A stretch of 64,000 nucleotides of DNA, taken from contig NZ_JACJGB010000006.1 of the NCBI RefSeq assembly GCF_014164775.1, positions 248,001-312,000 on the forward strand, written 5' to 3'. This DNA comes from Tessaracoccus sp. MC1679 (GTDB taxonomy: Bacteria; Actinomycetota; Actinomycetes; Propionibacteriales; Propionibacteriaceae). The translations under genes were made by a program, and so were the position numbers. Every line of letters starts with the position of its first letter. Within the stretch, counting starts at the first letter, position 1. A model generated the notes under the pieces. It saw only the letters and a program-made list of their open reading frames with translations, was not told the DNA's origin and did no database searches. Positions 55,403-64,000 of this stretch are shown here, one piece after another.

Positions 55403-55475
55403 TGACGAGGGCGGGATTCGAACCCGCGACACAGCGATTATGAGCCGCTTGCTCTACCGACTGAGCTACCCCGTC
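55403..55475 (-). tRNA. tRNA-Met (CAT)
   Basis: Acceptor GACGGGG with CCTCGTC, D-arm TAGCTCAGTCGGTAGAGCA, anticodon loop CTCATAA (CAT), T-arm GCGGGTTCGAATCCCGC. G1:C72 pairing and no GGG/CCC anticodon stem make it an elongator, not initiator, tRNA. tRNA-Ile2 is not excluded but is unlikely in this location. CCA not encoded. Confidence 0.92.
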
Positions 55476-55508
55476 AGAGTTCCCCCCTGGTGGTGCAGGA
55501 GGGAACCG

Positions 55509-55581
55509 AGCCCCCATGCGGAATCGAACCGCAGACCTTCTCCTTACCATGGAGACGCTCTACCTACTGAGCTATAGGGGC
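55509..55581 (-). tRNA. tRNA-Thr (GGT)
   Basis: Acceptor GCCCCTA with TGGGGGC, D-arm TAGCTCAGTAGGTAGAGC, anticodon loop ATGGTAA with anticodon GGT, T-arm GCGGTTCGATTCCGC. It precedes tRNA-Met and rpmG. CCA not encoded. Confidence 0.94.
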
Positions 55582-55657
55582 CAGCCGACGACCAACCATA
55601 CATGGGCCGCGACGATCACCACAAATCGCGTCCGCGTCGCCGTGACTGCGCGGCCGA

Positions 55658-56368
55658 TCAGGCCTTGAGGGCCGCCACCGCGACCTCCAAGGCCCCCTCG
55701 AACAGCGTCTCGCGTTCCTCTGCGGAAAGGTCCGACGAGCCGTCCTTCAGGTGGTCCGAGACGGTCAGCACCGCGAGCGCCTCCGCGTTGTTGGCCAGGG
55801 CGCACGCGTAGAGACCCGCGGCCTCCATCTCGACGCCCAGGGTGCCCAGGCGGTCGAGGCCCGGGATGATGTCCGTGCGCGAGGAGTAGAAGAAGTCGCT
55901 GGTGAACACGGCCCCGACGTGCACCGGCCGGCCCGAGGCGCGGGCAGACTCGACGGCGCCGCGCAGCATGTCGTAGGACGCCGCCAGCGAGAGGCTCACC
56001 CCGGGGATGTCGAGCGTGGCCACCGCGGAGTTGGTGTGTGCCGCCGAGGCGACGATGACGTCCTTGACCGCGACCTTGGACGAGATGCCCCCGCAGGTCC
56101 CGACGCGGCAGATCCGCTGCACGCCGAACTGGGAGAAGAGCTCGGTGGCGTAGATCGACAGCGACGGGACGCCCATCCCGGAGGCCATCGCCGTCATCGG
56201 CAGGCCGTCGACGGTGCCCGTCCAGGCCGCGATGCCGCGCACGTCGGAGACGAGGCGCACGTCCTGCATGCGGGTCCTGGCGATCCGCTCGGCCCGCTTC
56301 GGATCTCCGGGCATGATCACCAGTGGGGCGATGTCGCCGGGCTCGCAGGCGATGTGTGGGGTGGCCAT
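55658..56368 (-). CDS. deoD: Purine-nucleoside phosphorylase, DeoD type
   Basis: 236 residues, hexameric PNP family. It splits purine (deoxy)nucleosides to base and (deoxy)ribose-1-phosphate for salvage. IMPGDPKRAERIA is the phosphate-binding N-terminal motif, GMGVPSLSIYATELF is the central signature, and GVEMEAAGLYACA contains the ribose-binding Glu. The Asp in VSDHLKDGSS is the catalytic acid region. GAGAGGGG precedes ATG 56368. It sits between tRNA-Tyr and tRNA-Thr. Confidence 0.96.
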   Translation of the reverse strand: MATPHIACEPGDIAPLVIMPGDPKRAERIARTRMQDVRLVSDVRGIAAWTGTVDGLPMTAMASGMGVPSLSIYATELFSQFGVQRICRVGTCGGISSKVAVKDVIVASAAHTNSAVATLDIPGVSLSLAASYDMLRGAVESARASGRPVHVGAVFTSDFFYSSRTDIIPGLDRLGTLGVEMEAAGLYACALANNAEALAVLTVSDHLKDGSSDLSAEERETLFEGALEVAVAALKA

Positions 56369-56432
56369 CGTCGGCCCCTCTCTGAGGATGAAAACGAAAC
56401 TAGGCCCCGTACCAATCCGGTCCGAGGCCTAG

Positions 56433-56514
56433 TGGCAGGTGTTGGATTTGAACCAACGTAGGCTACGCCGACGGTTTTACAGACCGCTCCCTTTGGCCAC
56501 TCGGGCAACCTGCC
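56433..56514 (-). tRNA. tRNA-Tyr (GTA)
   Basis: 82-nt tRNA with a long variable arm: acceptor GGCAGGT with ACCTGCC, anticodon loop CTGTAAA (GTA), variable stem GTCGGCGTAGCCTAC region and T-arm GTTGGTTCAAATCCAAC. CCA not encoded. Confidence 0.94.
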
Positions 56515-56661
56515 ATGCCGGGCATCCCGGCGACGCACGAGCTTAGCAGCGCCCGGGCCCCATCGCCAACGCACCCCCGCCGTGCAGGTGGCGCCCCCGC
56601 CCCCAGGCGGGCTGGCACAATGGGGCCCAACCACCCCGAGACTCACCGCAGGAGGCCACCC

Positions 56662-57153
56662 ATGGCTGCAGACAGCTCATTCGACGTCGTCAGCAAGGTC
56701 GACCGACAGGAGGTCGACAACGCGCTCAACCAGGCGGTCAAGGAGGTCGGCCAGCGGTTCGACTTCAAGAACACCGAGGCCAAGATCGCCTGGTCCGGCG
56801 AGAACATCGAGATGGAGGCGGTCTCCGAGGAGCGCGTCAAGGCGGTCCTCGACGTGTTCCAGTCCAAGCTGGTCCGCCGCGGCGTCAGCCTCAAGGCCCT
56901 GGACGCCGGCGACCCGCGCCCCTCCGGAAAGATCTGGAAGATCACCGCCACCACCAAGCAGGGCATCACCACCGAGAACGCGAAGAAGATCTCCAAGCTG
57001 CTGCGCGACGAGGGACCCAAGGGCGTCAAGTGCCAGATCCAGGGCGAGGAGCTGCGCATCTCGTCGAAGAGCCGCGACGACCTCCAAGCCGTCCAGGCGA
57101 TGATCAAGGAGCAGGACTACGACTTCGCGGTCCAGTACGTGAACTACCGCTGA
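56662..57153 (+). CDS. YajQ family nucleotide-binding protein
   Basis: 163 residues, the family length. [20 protein letters not shown] and [20 protein letters not shown] match YajQ (UPF0234), small cytoplasmic proteins that bind nucleic acids or nucleotides; some bind cyclic di-GMP. The C-terminal [15 protein letters not shown] is typical. ATG 56662 has GGAGG at 7 nt; the frame upstream overlaps tRNA-Tyr and is not coding. A terminator is not visible before the exonuclease gene. Confidence 0.93.
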   Translation: MAADSSFDVVSKVDRQEVDNALNQAVKEVGQRFDFKNTEAKIAWSGENIEMEAVSEERVKAVLDVFQSKLVRRGVSLKALDAGDPRPSGKIWKITATTKQGITTENAKKISKLLRDEGPKGVKCQIQGEELRISSKSRDDLQAVQAMIKEQDYDFAVQYVNYR

Positions 57154-57172
57154 CGCGGTGGTGACCGACTCC

Positions 57173-58075
57173 ATGCGCATCGGCACCCACAACGTCAATG
57201 GAATCCGTGCCGCCCTCCGGCGCGGCTTCCGCCCCTACTGGGACGCCACCGCCGCGGACGTCATCGCGCTGCAGGAGGTGCGCTGCCGCGTCGAGGACCT
57301 CCCGTTCGAGGCCTTCCACGGCTATCACGTGACCCTGGACCCCGGCCAGCGGGCCGGCCGCAACGGGGTCGCGGTGCTCACCAGGACCCGGCCGGCGCGC
57401 GTGCGCAGCCTCGACGGCACCGCCACCCAGTTCGGGCCGGACCTCAGCCCGGAGCCGGTGCCGGCCGTGCGGATCATCAACCGCGACCTCGCCAACTTCG
57501 CCACCGAGGGCCGCTACCTCGAGGTCGACCTGGCGGATGCGCCCCTGCGGGTGGCCTCGCTCTACCTCCCCAAGGGGGCCGCGTGGCCCCACGAGGAGGG
57601 CACCGAGGAGAAGTACCTGCGCAAGATGCGCTTCATGCGGGGGTTCGCCCGGCTGCTGACCACCTCCCGGCGCGAGGCGGCGGCCGAGGGCCGCGAGTTC
57701 CTCGTGATGGGCGACTTCAACATCGCCCACACCCGGCAGGACCTGCGCAACTGGCGCACCAACCAGAGGTCCGAGGGCTTCCTCCCCGAGGAGCGCGACT
57801 GGTTCGGCTCCATCCTCAGCCCCCGCAGCCTCGTCGACGTGGTCCGCCGCGTCCACCCGGACGCGGAGGGCCCCTACAGCTGGTGGTCGTGGCGCGGCCA
57901 GGCCTGGGCCAACGACGCCGGGTGGCGGATCGACTACCACCTGGCCTCCCCCGGCCTGGCCCGCAGCGCGACGGCGGCCTGGGTGGGGCGCGAGGCCAGC
58001 TACGAGGCGCGGATCAGCGACCACTCCCCCGTCGTCGTCGACTACCGACTCCCGGAGCGGGCCTTCACGCCGTGA
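57173..58075 (+). CDS. xthA: Exodeoxyribonuclease III
   Basis: 300 residues, ExoIII/EEP family. AP endonuclease and 3'-5' exonuclease in base-excision repair. MRIGTHNVNGIRAALRRGF (Asn metal ligand), ALQEVRCRVEDL (catalytic Glu), VMGDFNIAHT (Asp-Asn pair), and C-terminal ISDHSPVVVDY (Asp-His) are all present. ATG 57173 begins right at the conserved strand; GTG codons at 57158 and 57161 are alternatives. Its last 11 bp overlap the convergent mannosyltransferase gene. Confidence 0.95.
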   Translation: MRIGTHNVNGIRAALRRGFRPYWDATAADVIALQEVRCRVEDLPFEAFHGYHVTLDPGQRAGRNGVAVLTRTRPARVRSLDGTATQFGPDLSPEPVPAVRIINRDLANFATEGRYLEVDLADAPLRVASLYLPKGAAWPHEEGTEEKYLRKMRFMRGFARLLTTSRREAAAEGREFLVMGDFNIAHTRQDLRNWRTNQRSEGFLPEERDWFGSILSPRSLVDVVRRVHPDAEGPYSWWSWRGQAWANDAGWRIDYHLASPGLARSATAAWVGREASYEARISDHSPVVVDYRLPERAFTP

Positions 58076-59543
58076 CGGTCTCCGCCTCGTCCATGGGCTG
58101 GCTCAGCTCGTGGGTGTGCATGATCCAGTAGCCGGCGGCGAACAGGATCAGCACTAGGGCCCACGCCCCGTTGCGCAGCCCGAAGGTCAACGCCCCGAAG
58201 CCGAGCAGCATCACCGTCATCACGATGGCCGCGCGCAGCATCTTCGACGAGGGGTGCGCCATCGGCAGCAGCACCGCCCCCCACAGCAGGTACCAGGAGT
58301 GCAGCGCGGGGGCGCACAGCGCGAACCACAGGAACGAGTAGGCGAGGAAGTGCAGCGGCCGGCGGCCGAGGTGCTGGTGGGCGAACACGGCGATTCCGAT
58401 GAACGAGACCACTGCCCCGATGCCGCGCACGACGGTGACCACCGCGCGTCCGCTGGGGTCCCATCCGAGGGCGGTGGCCGGGTACTGCAGGGCGTGACCC
58501 AGCAGGGTGAACGGGGAGATGGTCTCGGCCATGCCGGGCACGTTGAGGGCGTTGATCCACCCGAAGCCCATCCCGGAGACCACGGAGATGAGCGCGAACA
58601 CCGCCACCGCGAGGGCCAACGACGTCAAGGCCTTGGCTGCCGCCCACGCCACGTCGCGGGGCCGCCAGGAGGTCCACGGGGTGACCAGGAACGGGAGCGC
58701 GACGGCGGCCAGGAAGGCGGGCTGCTTGATGGCCGCGGCCGCGCCGACGATGAGCGCCCCGGCCCACCAGCGGCGGTACCGCATGGACACCCAGATGCCG
58801 AGCAGCATCAACCCGACCATGAGGGCGTCGTTGTGGGCGCCACCGACGAAGTCGATGATCAGGATGGGGTTGAGGACCGCGAACCAGCTGGCGGCCGACG
58901 GGTCCACGCCCACCCGCCTGGCGATCCGGGGCACCAGGGCACCGATCAGCAGCACGCCGATCAGCGCGGGCACCCGCATCAGGACGGCCGAGAGGAAGGG
59001 ATCGAATCCGGCCAGGATCACGATGCCGTGGCTCATCCACAGCGACAACGGGCCGTAGGGCGCCGTCGTCTCCCGCCACACCCATGCCACCTGGTCCGCG
59101 TAGTAGCCGGGAAGAATCCCCGGGCCCACCTGATAGGGGCTGAGGTTGTTGTGGATGAGCCAGCCGTGCGCAGCGTAGGAGTAGGCGTCGTGCGAGAAGA
59201 TCGGGGGCCCGAACGCCAACGGGGCAGCCACGATGGCCAGCACCGCCCAATGCCGCAGCTGCGGATGCCCGGCCGCGCGCCGCCTGGCCGGCCGCAACCT
59301 GAACCATGCCTCCAGGAGCAGCGCGAGACCACCGAGGGTGGCGACGCTGCCGACGACCTTCGTGGTGTCCCCGTCGATGCCCAGGCCGCGCAGCACGTCC
59401 CACATCGGGGAGGCCTGCGGCAGGTACGCCGGGCTCAGCGAGCCGACCAGGATGCCGAGGCTGCCGAGAAAACCGAACCAGACGGCGCGCGTCGAGGCAG
59501 CCTGCTTCAGGTCCCGGGTCGCCGTCTCGAGGCCCCTAGCCAA
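58065..59543 (-). CDS. Polyprenol-phosphomannose-dependent alpha-1,6-mannosyltransferase (MptB-like)
   Basis: 492 residues with about 12-13 hydrophobic helices. The first-loop catalytic acidic motif FSHDAYSYAAHGWLIHNN and SPYQVGP are characteristic of the MptA/MptB GT-C family, which extends the alpha-1,6-mannan core of lipomannan or LAM-type glycolipids at the membrane. The start is TTG 59543, overlapping the ferredoxin-like gene by 8 bp; no stronger start is nearby. It overlaps xthA tail to tail. Confidence 0.88.
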   Translation of the reverse strand: MARGLETATRDLKQAASTRAVWFGFLGSLGILVGSLSPAYLPQASPMWDVLRGLGIDGDTTKVVGSVATLGGLALLLEAWFRLRPARRRAAGHPQLRHWAVLAIVAAPLAFGPPIFSHDAYSYAAHGWLIHNNLSPYQVGPGILPGYYADQVAWVWRETTAPYGPLSLWMSHGIVILAGFDPFLSAVLMRVPALIGVLLIGALVPRIARRVGVDPSAASWFAVLNPILIIDFVGGAHNDALMVGLMLLGIWVSMRYRRWWAGALIVGAAAAIKQPAFLAAVALPFLVTPWTSWRPRDVAWAAAKALTSLALAVAVFALISVVSGMGFGWINALNVPGMAETISPFTLLGHALQYPATALGWDPSGRAVVTVVRGIGAVVSFIGIAVFAHQHLGRRPLHFLAYSFLWFALCAPALHSWYLLWGAVLLPMAHPSSKMLRAAIVMTVMLLGFGALTFGLRNGAWALVLILFAAGYWIMHTHELSQPMDEAETVTA

Positions 59544-59862
59544 CGCCGTCCTGTCGGGGGGCGAGACGGTCGCGGTGGTGGACGAGATCCACGAGCCGGT
59601 CCGCGGACGGCACCCGCGCGCCTCCCCACTCGAGGGCGTCGGTGGGGCACTGCTCGATGCACACGCCGCAGTACATGCACAGCGCCCAGTCGATGGTGAA
59701 CGTGTCCAGCACGTTGTGGGTCCGGGGCCGGGCGCCGGGCGCCGGCACCGACTGCTCGAGGTGGGAGGTGAGCGTGATGCACCAGGTGGGGCATTCGCGG
59801 GCGCAGATCATGCAGGAGGTGCACCGGTCCTCGATCAGGGCGATGGAGCCGTGGGCGGTCAT
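59536..59862 (-). CDS. NuoI-like 2x[4Fe-4S] ferredoxin subunit
   Basis: 108 residues. Two 4Fe-4S binding motifs: CTSCMICARECP and CMYCGVCIEQCP, spaced as in NuoI (complex I 23-kDa subunit) and EchF-type hydrogenase subunits. It lacks the N-terminal membrane-contact extension of full NuoI. It is the last gene of a three-gene set with NuoC- and NuoB-like products (ATGA overlap upstream). Confidence 0.9.
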   Translation of the reverse strand: MTAHGSIALIEDRCTSCMICARECPTWCITLTSHLEQSVPAPGARPRTHNVLDTFTIDWALCMYCGVCIEQCPTDALEWGGARVPSADRLVDLVHHRDRLAPRQDGVG

Positions 59863-60431
59863 CGCGTCCTCCTGACCCGGGCCCCCGTCGCCGACAGCGC
59901 GATGTCCGCGGCCGTGGCCTCCGGATCCGCCACGACGGCGGGGTCCGGGACGCCGGGGGGCACCAGCGCCCTTCGGCCGGGTGACTGCTCCGTCTCGCCC
60001 GGTTCCAGCGCGCCCGGCCAGTGCTGGGACTGCCGGGGGGCGAGCAGCACGTCCTTGCGCATCGGGGCGCCCCCGCCGTGATGGATCAGCGGCCGCTCGT
60101 CGGCCCCGTCGAAGCGCACGCCGAAGAAGTCATGGATCTGGCGCTGCAGCCAGGCGGCGCCGGGCAGGATGTCCGCGAGGTCCGGGAGGTGGGGGTCGTC
60201 GCGATCGGCCAGCACCGCCAGGCGCAGAGGGGCGCCGTCGTCGGGGTTCTCCAGCCAGAGCAGCACGCGGATGTGGTCCGAGTGGCCCACCTCGTCGACG
60301 GCGGTGAGGTTGGCCAGGAACGTGAACCCCTCGGACAGGGCCGCGGCCGCCCGGGAGTGCCAGTGTGCGGGCTCCACCATTTCCACCGCCCCAGCTCCCC
60401 GACGGGGCGGGTCAGGCTTGGGCGACGTCAC
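59859..60431 (-). CDS. NuoC-like NADH dehydrogenase 30-kDa subunit
   Basis: 190 residues. The Complex1_30kDa domain is recognised by FTFLANLTAVDEVGHSDHIR, IRVLLWLENPDDGAPLRL, and the motif IHDFFGVRFDGADERPLI followed by PMRKDV. GTG 60431 is preceded by GGAGGGG 7 nt upstream, inside the NuoB-like gene, with a 20-bp overlap. The tail beyond residue 130 is Pro/Ala-rich and not conserved. No NuoD (49-kDa) partner gene is present. Confidence 0.82.
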   Translation of the reverse strand: MTSPKPDPPRRGAGAVEMVEPAHWHSRAAAALSEGFTFLANLTAVDEVGHSDHIRVLLWLENPDDGAPLRLAVLADRDDPHLPDLADILPGAAWLQRQIHDFFGVRFDGADERPLIHHGGGAPMRKDVLLAPRQSQHWPGALEPGETEQSPGRRALVPPGVPDPAVVADPEATAADIALSATGARVRRTR

Positions 60432-60816
60432 GACGGATCCCCTCCAGGTATGACGTGAGTGCCTCCGGCGGGGGCGGGCAGCCGGCGATGAAGTGGTCCA
60501 CCCGCACGAGCGACTCGGCTCCCGCGAGCACCGAGTACGAGTCCCAATAAGGTCCGCCGACGCAGGCGCACGCACCGAAGGCCACGACGGTCCTCTCGGC
60601 GGGAAGCCGGTCCAGCGTGTCCATGATGGCCGGGACGACGGGGGCGGTGAGGGTGCCGGACAGCGTCACCACCAGCTTGGCACCCGGCGGAATCGACGAG
60701 GCGTCCACCCCGGCCCGGTCCCCGGCGGCGGCCTGCGTTTCCAGCGCGCAGCACGCCAACGGGACGTCCACGACGAACACCGAAGCATCGTCGAACCAGT
60801 CCCGGGCAGCCAGCAT
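60412..60816 (-). CDS. NuoB-like [4Fe-4S] subunit
   Basis: 134 residues, shorter than E. coli NuoB (~220). The four cysteines that hold cluster N2 are all there: adjacent Cys-Cys in LACCALET, Cys in FGACACVGGPYWDSYSV, and Cys in AGCPPPPEAL. The N-terminal part of the domain is reduced. It heads the nuoB-nuoC-nuoI-like operon, divergent from korAB across a 115-bp gap, so the two modules probably share regulation. Confidence 0.88.
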   Translation of the reverse strand: MLAARDWFDDASVFVVDVPLACCALETQAAAGDRAGVDASSIPPGAKLVVTLSGTLTAPVVPAIMDTLDRLPAERTVVAFGACACVGGPYWDSYSVLAGAESLVRVDHFIAGCPPPPEALTSYLEGIRRDVAQA

Positions 60817-60885
60817 GAGGGAAGTCTAGTGGCGGCAGTTCACTCTCAGCGCAACGAGGGAGGCGGGCTCAGGAGGCGGTAACCC

Positions 60886-60891
60886 TACAAT
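60886..60891 (+). promoter_or_regulatory. Candidate -10 (TACAAT) for korAB
   Basis: TACAAT lies 40 nt before the korA GTG, with no obvious -35. It falls in the divergent gap between the NuoB-like gene and korA. Confidence 0.5.
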
Positions 60892-60931
60892 GGGCCAGGT
60901 CATCATCACAGATCCTTGAGGTAGATAGCAC

Positions 60932-62802
<1,871 letters not shown>

Positions 62803-62803
<1 letters not shown>

Positions 62804-63840
62804 TGACCACCGGCCTCGTCGGAGTCCCGCTGAGCCTCTCGCCGCTGAGCAAGAAGGACTACACCACGGACCAGGAGGTGCGCTGGTGCCCAGGCTGCGG
62901 CGACTACGCCGTGCTGGCCACCTTCCAGTCGATGATGGCCACGATGGGGATCAAGCGCGAGAACACCGTCATCGTCTCTGGCATCGGCTGCTCGTCGAGG
63001 TTCCCCTACTACGTGGACACCTACGGCATGCACTCCATCCACGGACGCGCCCCGGCCATCGCCACCGGTGTCGCGGTGACCCGCCCGGACCTCAACGTGT
63101 GGGTGGTCACGGGCGACGGCGACGCGCTGTCGATCGGCGGCAACCACCTCGTCCACGCCCTGCGGCGCAACGTCAACATCACCATCATGCTGTTCAACAA
63201 CCGCATCTACGGCCTCACCAAGGGGCAGTACTCGCCCACCTCCGAGCTGGGCAAGGTGACGAAGTCCACGCCCTACGGGTCCCTGGACACGCCCTTCAAC
63301 CCCATCTCGCTGGCGCTGGGCGCCGAGGCCTCGTTCGTGGCCCGCACCATCGACTCGGACAGGGCGCACCTCACCGAGGTCCTCACAGCTGCCACGCAGC
63401 ACCGCGGCGCGTCGCTGGTGGAGATCTACCAGAACTGCCCCATCTTCAACGACGACGCCTTCGCCACCCTCAAGGGCCCCGAGGGCGCGCTGATCTCCCT
63501 CAAGCACGGCGAGCCCATCATCTTCGCCGGTGGCCAGCAGTGCGTCATCAGGGACGCCGACGGCGACCTGAAGATCGCCGACACCGCCACCGCGGACCCC
63601 GCACGGATCGTGGTCCACGACGAGACGCGAGCCGATCCGTCGCAGGCGTTCTCGCTGTCGCGGCTCACCGAGTCGGGCGTCCTGAAGCAGGCACCCATCG
63701 GGATCTTCCGCAGGGTTCCCAGGCCCAGCTACGACGACCTCCTCCGCGAGCAGATCGCCTCGGTCCGCGCGGAGGACACCGCCTCGGCGCTCGCCTCCGT
63801 GATCGCGGGCACGGATACGTGGGAGGCCGACGAGCTGTAG
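62803..63840 (+). CDS. korB: 2-oxoacid:ferredoxin oxidoreductase, beta subunit
   Basis: 345 residues. It binds thiamine diphosphate and one [4Fe-4S] cluster. EVRWCPGCGDYAVLATF supplies two cysteines, and VSGIGCSSRFPYYV another; the TPP motif is GDGDALSIGGNHLVHALRR. VEIYQNCPIFND holds the distal Cys. It overlaps korA by one base. Together they form an alpha2beta2 KorAB, which needs a separate ferredoxin. Confidence 0.95.
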
Positions 63841-63872
63841 CCCGTCGGGAGCGGGTGGTTTCCCCGCATCGC

Positions 63873-63878
63873 TAGGCT
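63873..63878 (+). promoter_or_regulatory. Candidate -10 (TAGGCT) for a leaderless M13 peptidase transcript
   Basis: TAGGCT ends 7 nt before ATG 63886 and there is no Shine-Dalgarno sequence. Confidence 0.5.
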
Positions 63879-63885
63879 GGCGGGC

Positions 63886-64000
63886 ATGACTGCCGCCATC
63901 GCCTTCGAGCACTTCGACCACGCCGTCCGTCCCCAGACAGACCTCTTCCGCCACGTCAACGGCACCTGGCTGCGCAGCGCACCGATCGCGCCGGACCGGT
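63886..64000 (+). CDS. M13 family metallopeptidase (5' end only)
   Basis: Only the first 38 codons are in the window, open to the edge. The readable part, VRPQTDLFRHVNGTWLRSAP followed by IAPDR, is the typical N-terminus of neprilysin-like M13 zinc peptidases (PepO), which cleave oligopeptides. The HExxH site lies beyond the window. Confidence 0.8.
   Translation, partial: MTAAIAFEHFDHAVRPQTDLFRHVNGTWLRSAPIAPDR

Overview
This 64 kb window is high-GC actinobacterial chromosome. The best fit is a propionic-acid bacterium of the Propionibacteriaceae. That rests on gene content (pyruvate formate-lyase, 2-oxoacid:ferredoxin oxidoreductase, glutaminyl-tRNA synthetase, MptB-type mannosyltransferase, Xi-class GST) and on the actinobacterial order tRNA-Tyr/Thr/Met - rpmG - hadA - hadB - murB - tRNA-Trp - secE - nusG - rplK - rplA. 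The family is an inference; genus cannot be fixed from the sequence alone. No prophage, CRISPR array, transposase or plasmid gene is visible.

Layout. 1-4435: start of a DEAD-box helicase gene (cut by the window edge), a duplicated structured element, a uronate-dehydrogenase-like SDR and a secreted protein with a truncated LPXTG signal. 4456-9887 (minus): S10 operon rpsJ-rplC-rplD-rplW-rplB-rpsS-rplV-rpsC-rplP-rpmC-rpsQ, closed by a terminator. 10164-27778: a non-ribosomal block with pflBA, lacZ, a cNMP/CBS/DUF294 protein with a DnaQ-like exonuclease, photolyase, an SF2 helicase, a GST, an hsp20 gene under HAIR-like operators, gltX, a DUF4112 protein and glnS. 27852-32257 (minus): str operon rpsL-rpsG-fusA-tuf. 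32552-40069 (minus): rpoB-rpoC. 40376-41630 (minus): rplJ-rplL behind an L10 leader with an attenuator. 41790-44406: polar amino-acid ABC importer. 44441-45196: crotonase. 45274-48212 (minus): tRNA-Trp, secE, nusG, rplK, rplA, with a second copy of the structured element between tRNA-Trp and secE. 48325-51938: heterodimeric ABC exporter. 51989-55351: M20 amidohydrolase, murB, hadB/hadA-like dehydratases, rpmG. 55403-58065: tRNAs, deoD, YajQ, exonuclease III. 58065-63840: MptB-like mannosyltransferase, a NuoB/NuoC/NuoI-like trio and divergent korAB. 63886-64000: start of an M13 peptidase gene.

Functionally, most of the window is information-processing machinery on the minus strand, interrupted by metabolic and envelope genes. 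Several regulatory regions are readable: promoters for rpoB, rplJ, rpsL, tuf and hsp20, the rplJ attenuator, many bidirectional terminators, and a set of genes that look leaderless. The most unusual signal is the ~170-bp element present twice (1389-1570 and 47970-48139). Its core is almost identical in the two copies, while its long terminal arms differ in sequence yet stay self-complementary, which points to a conserved folded RNA or a hairpin-type mobile element.
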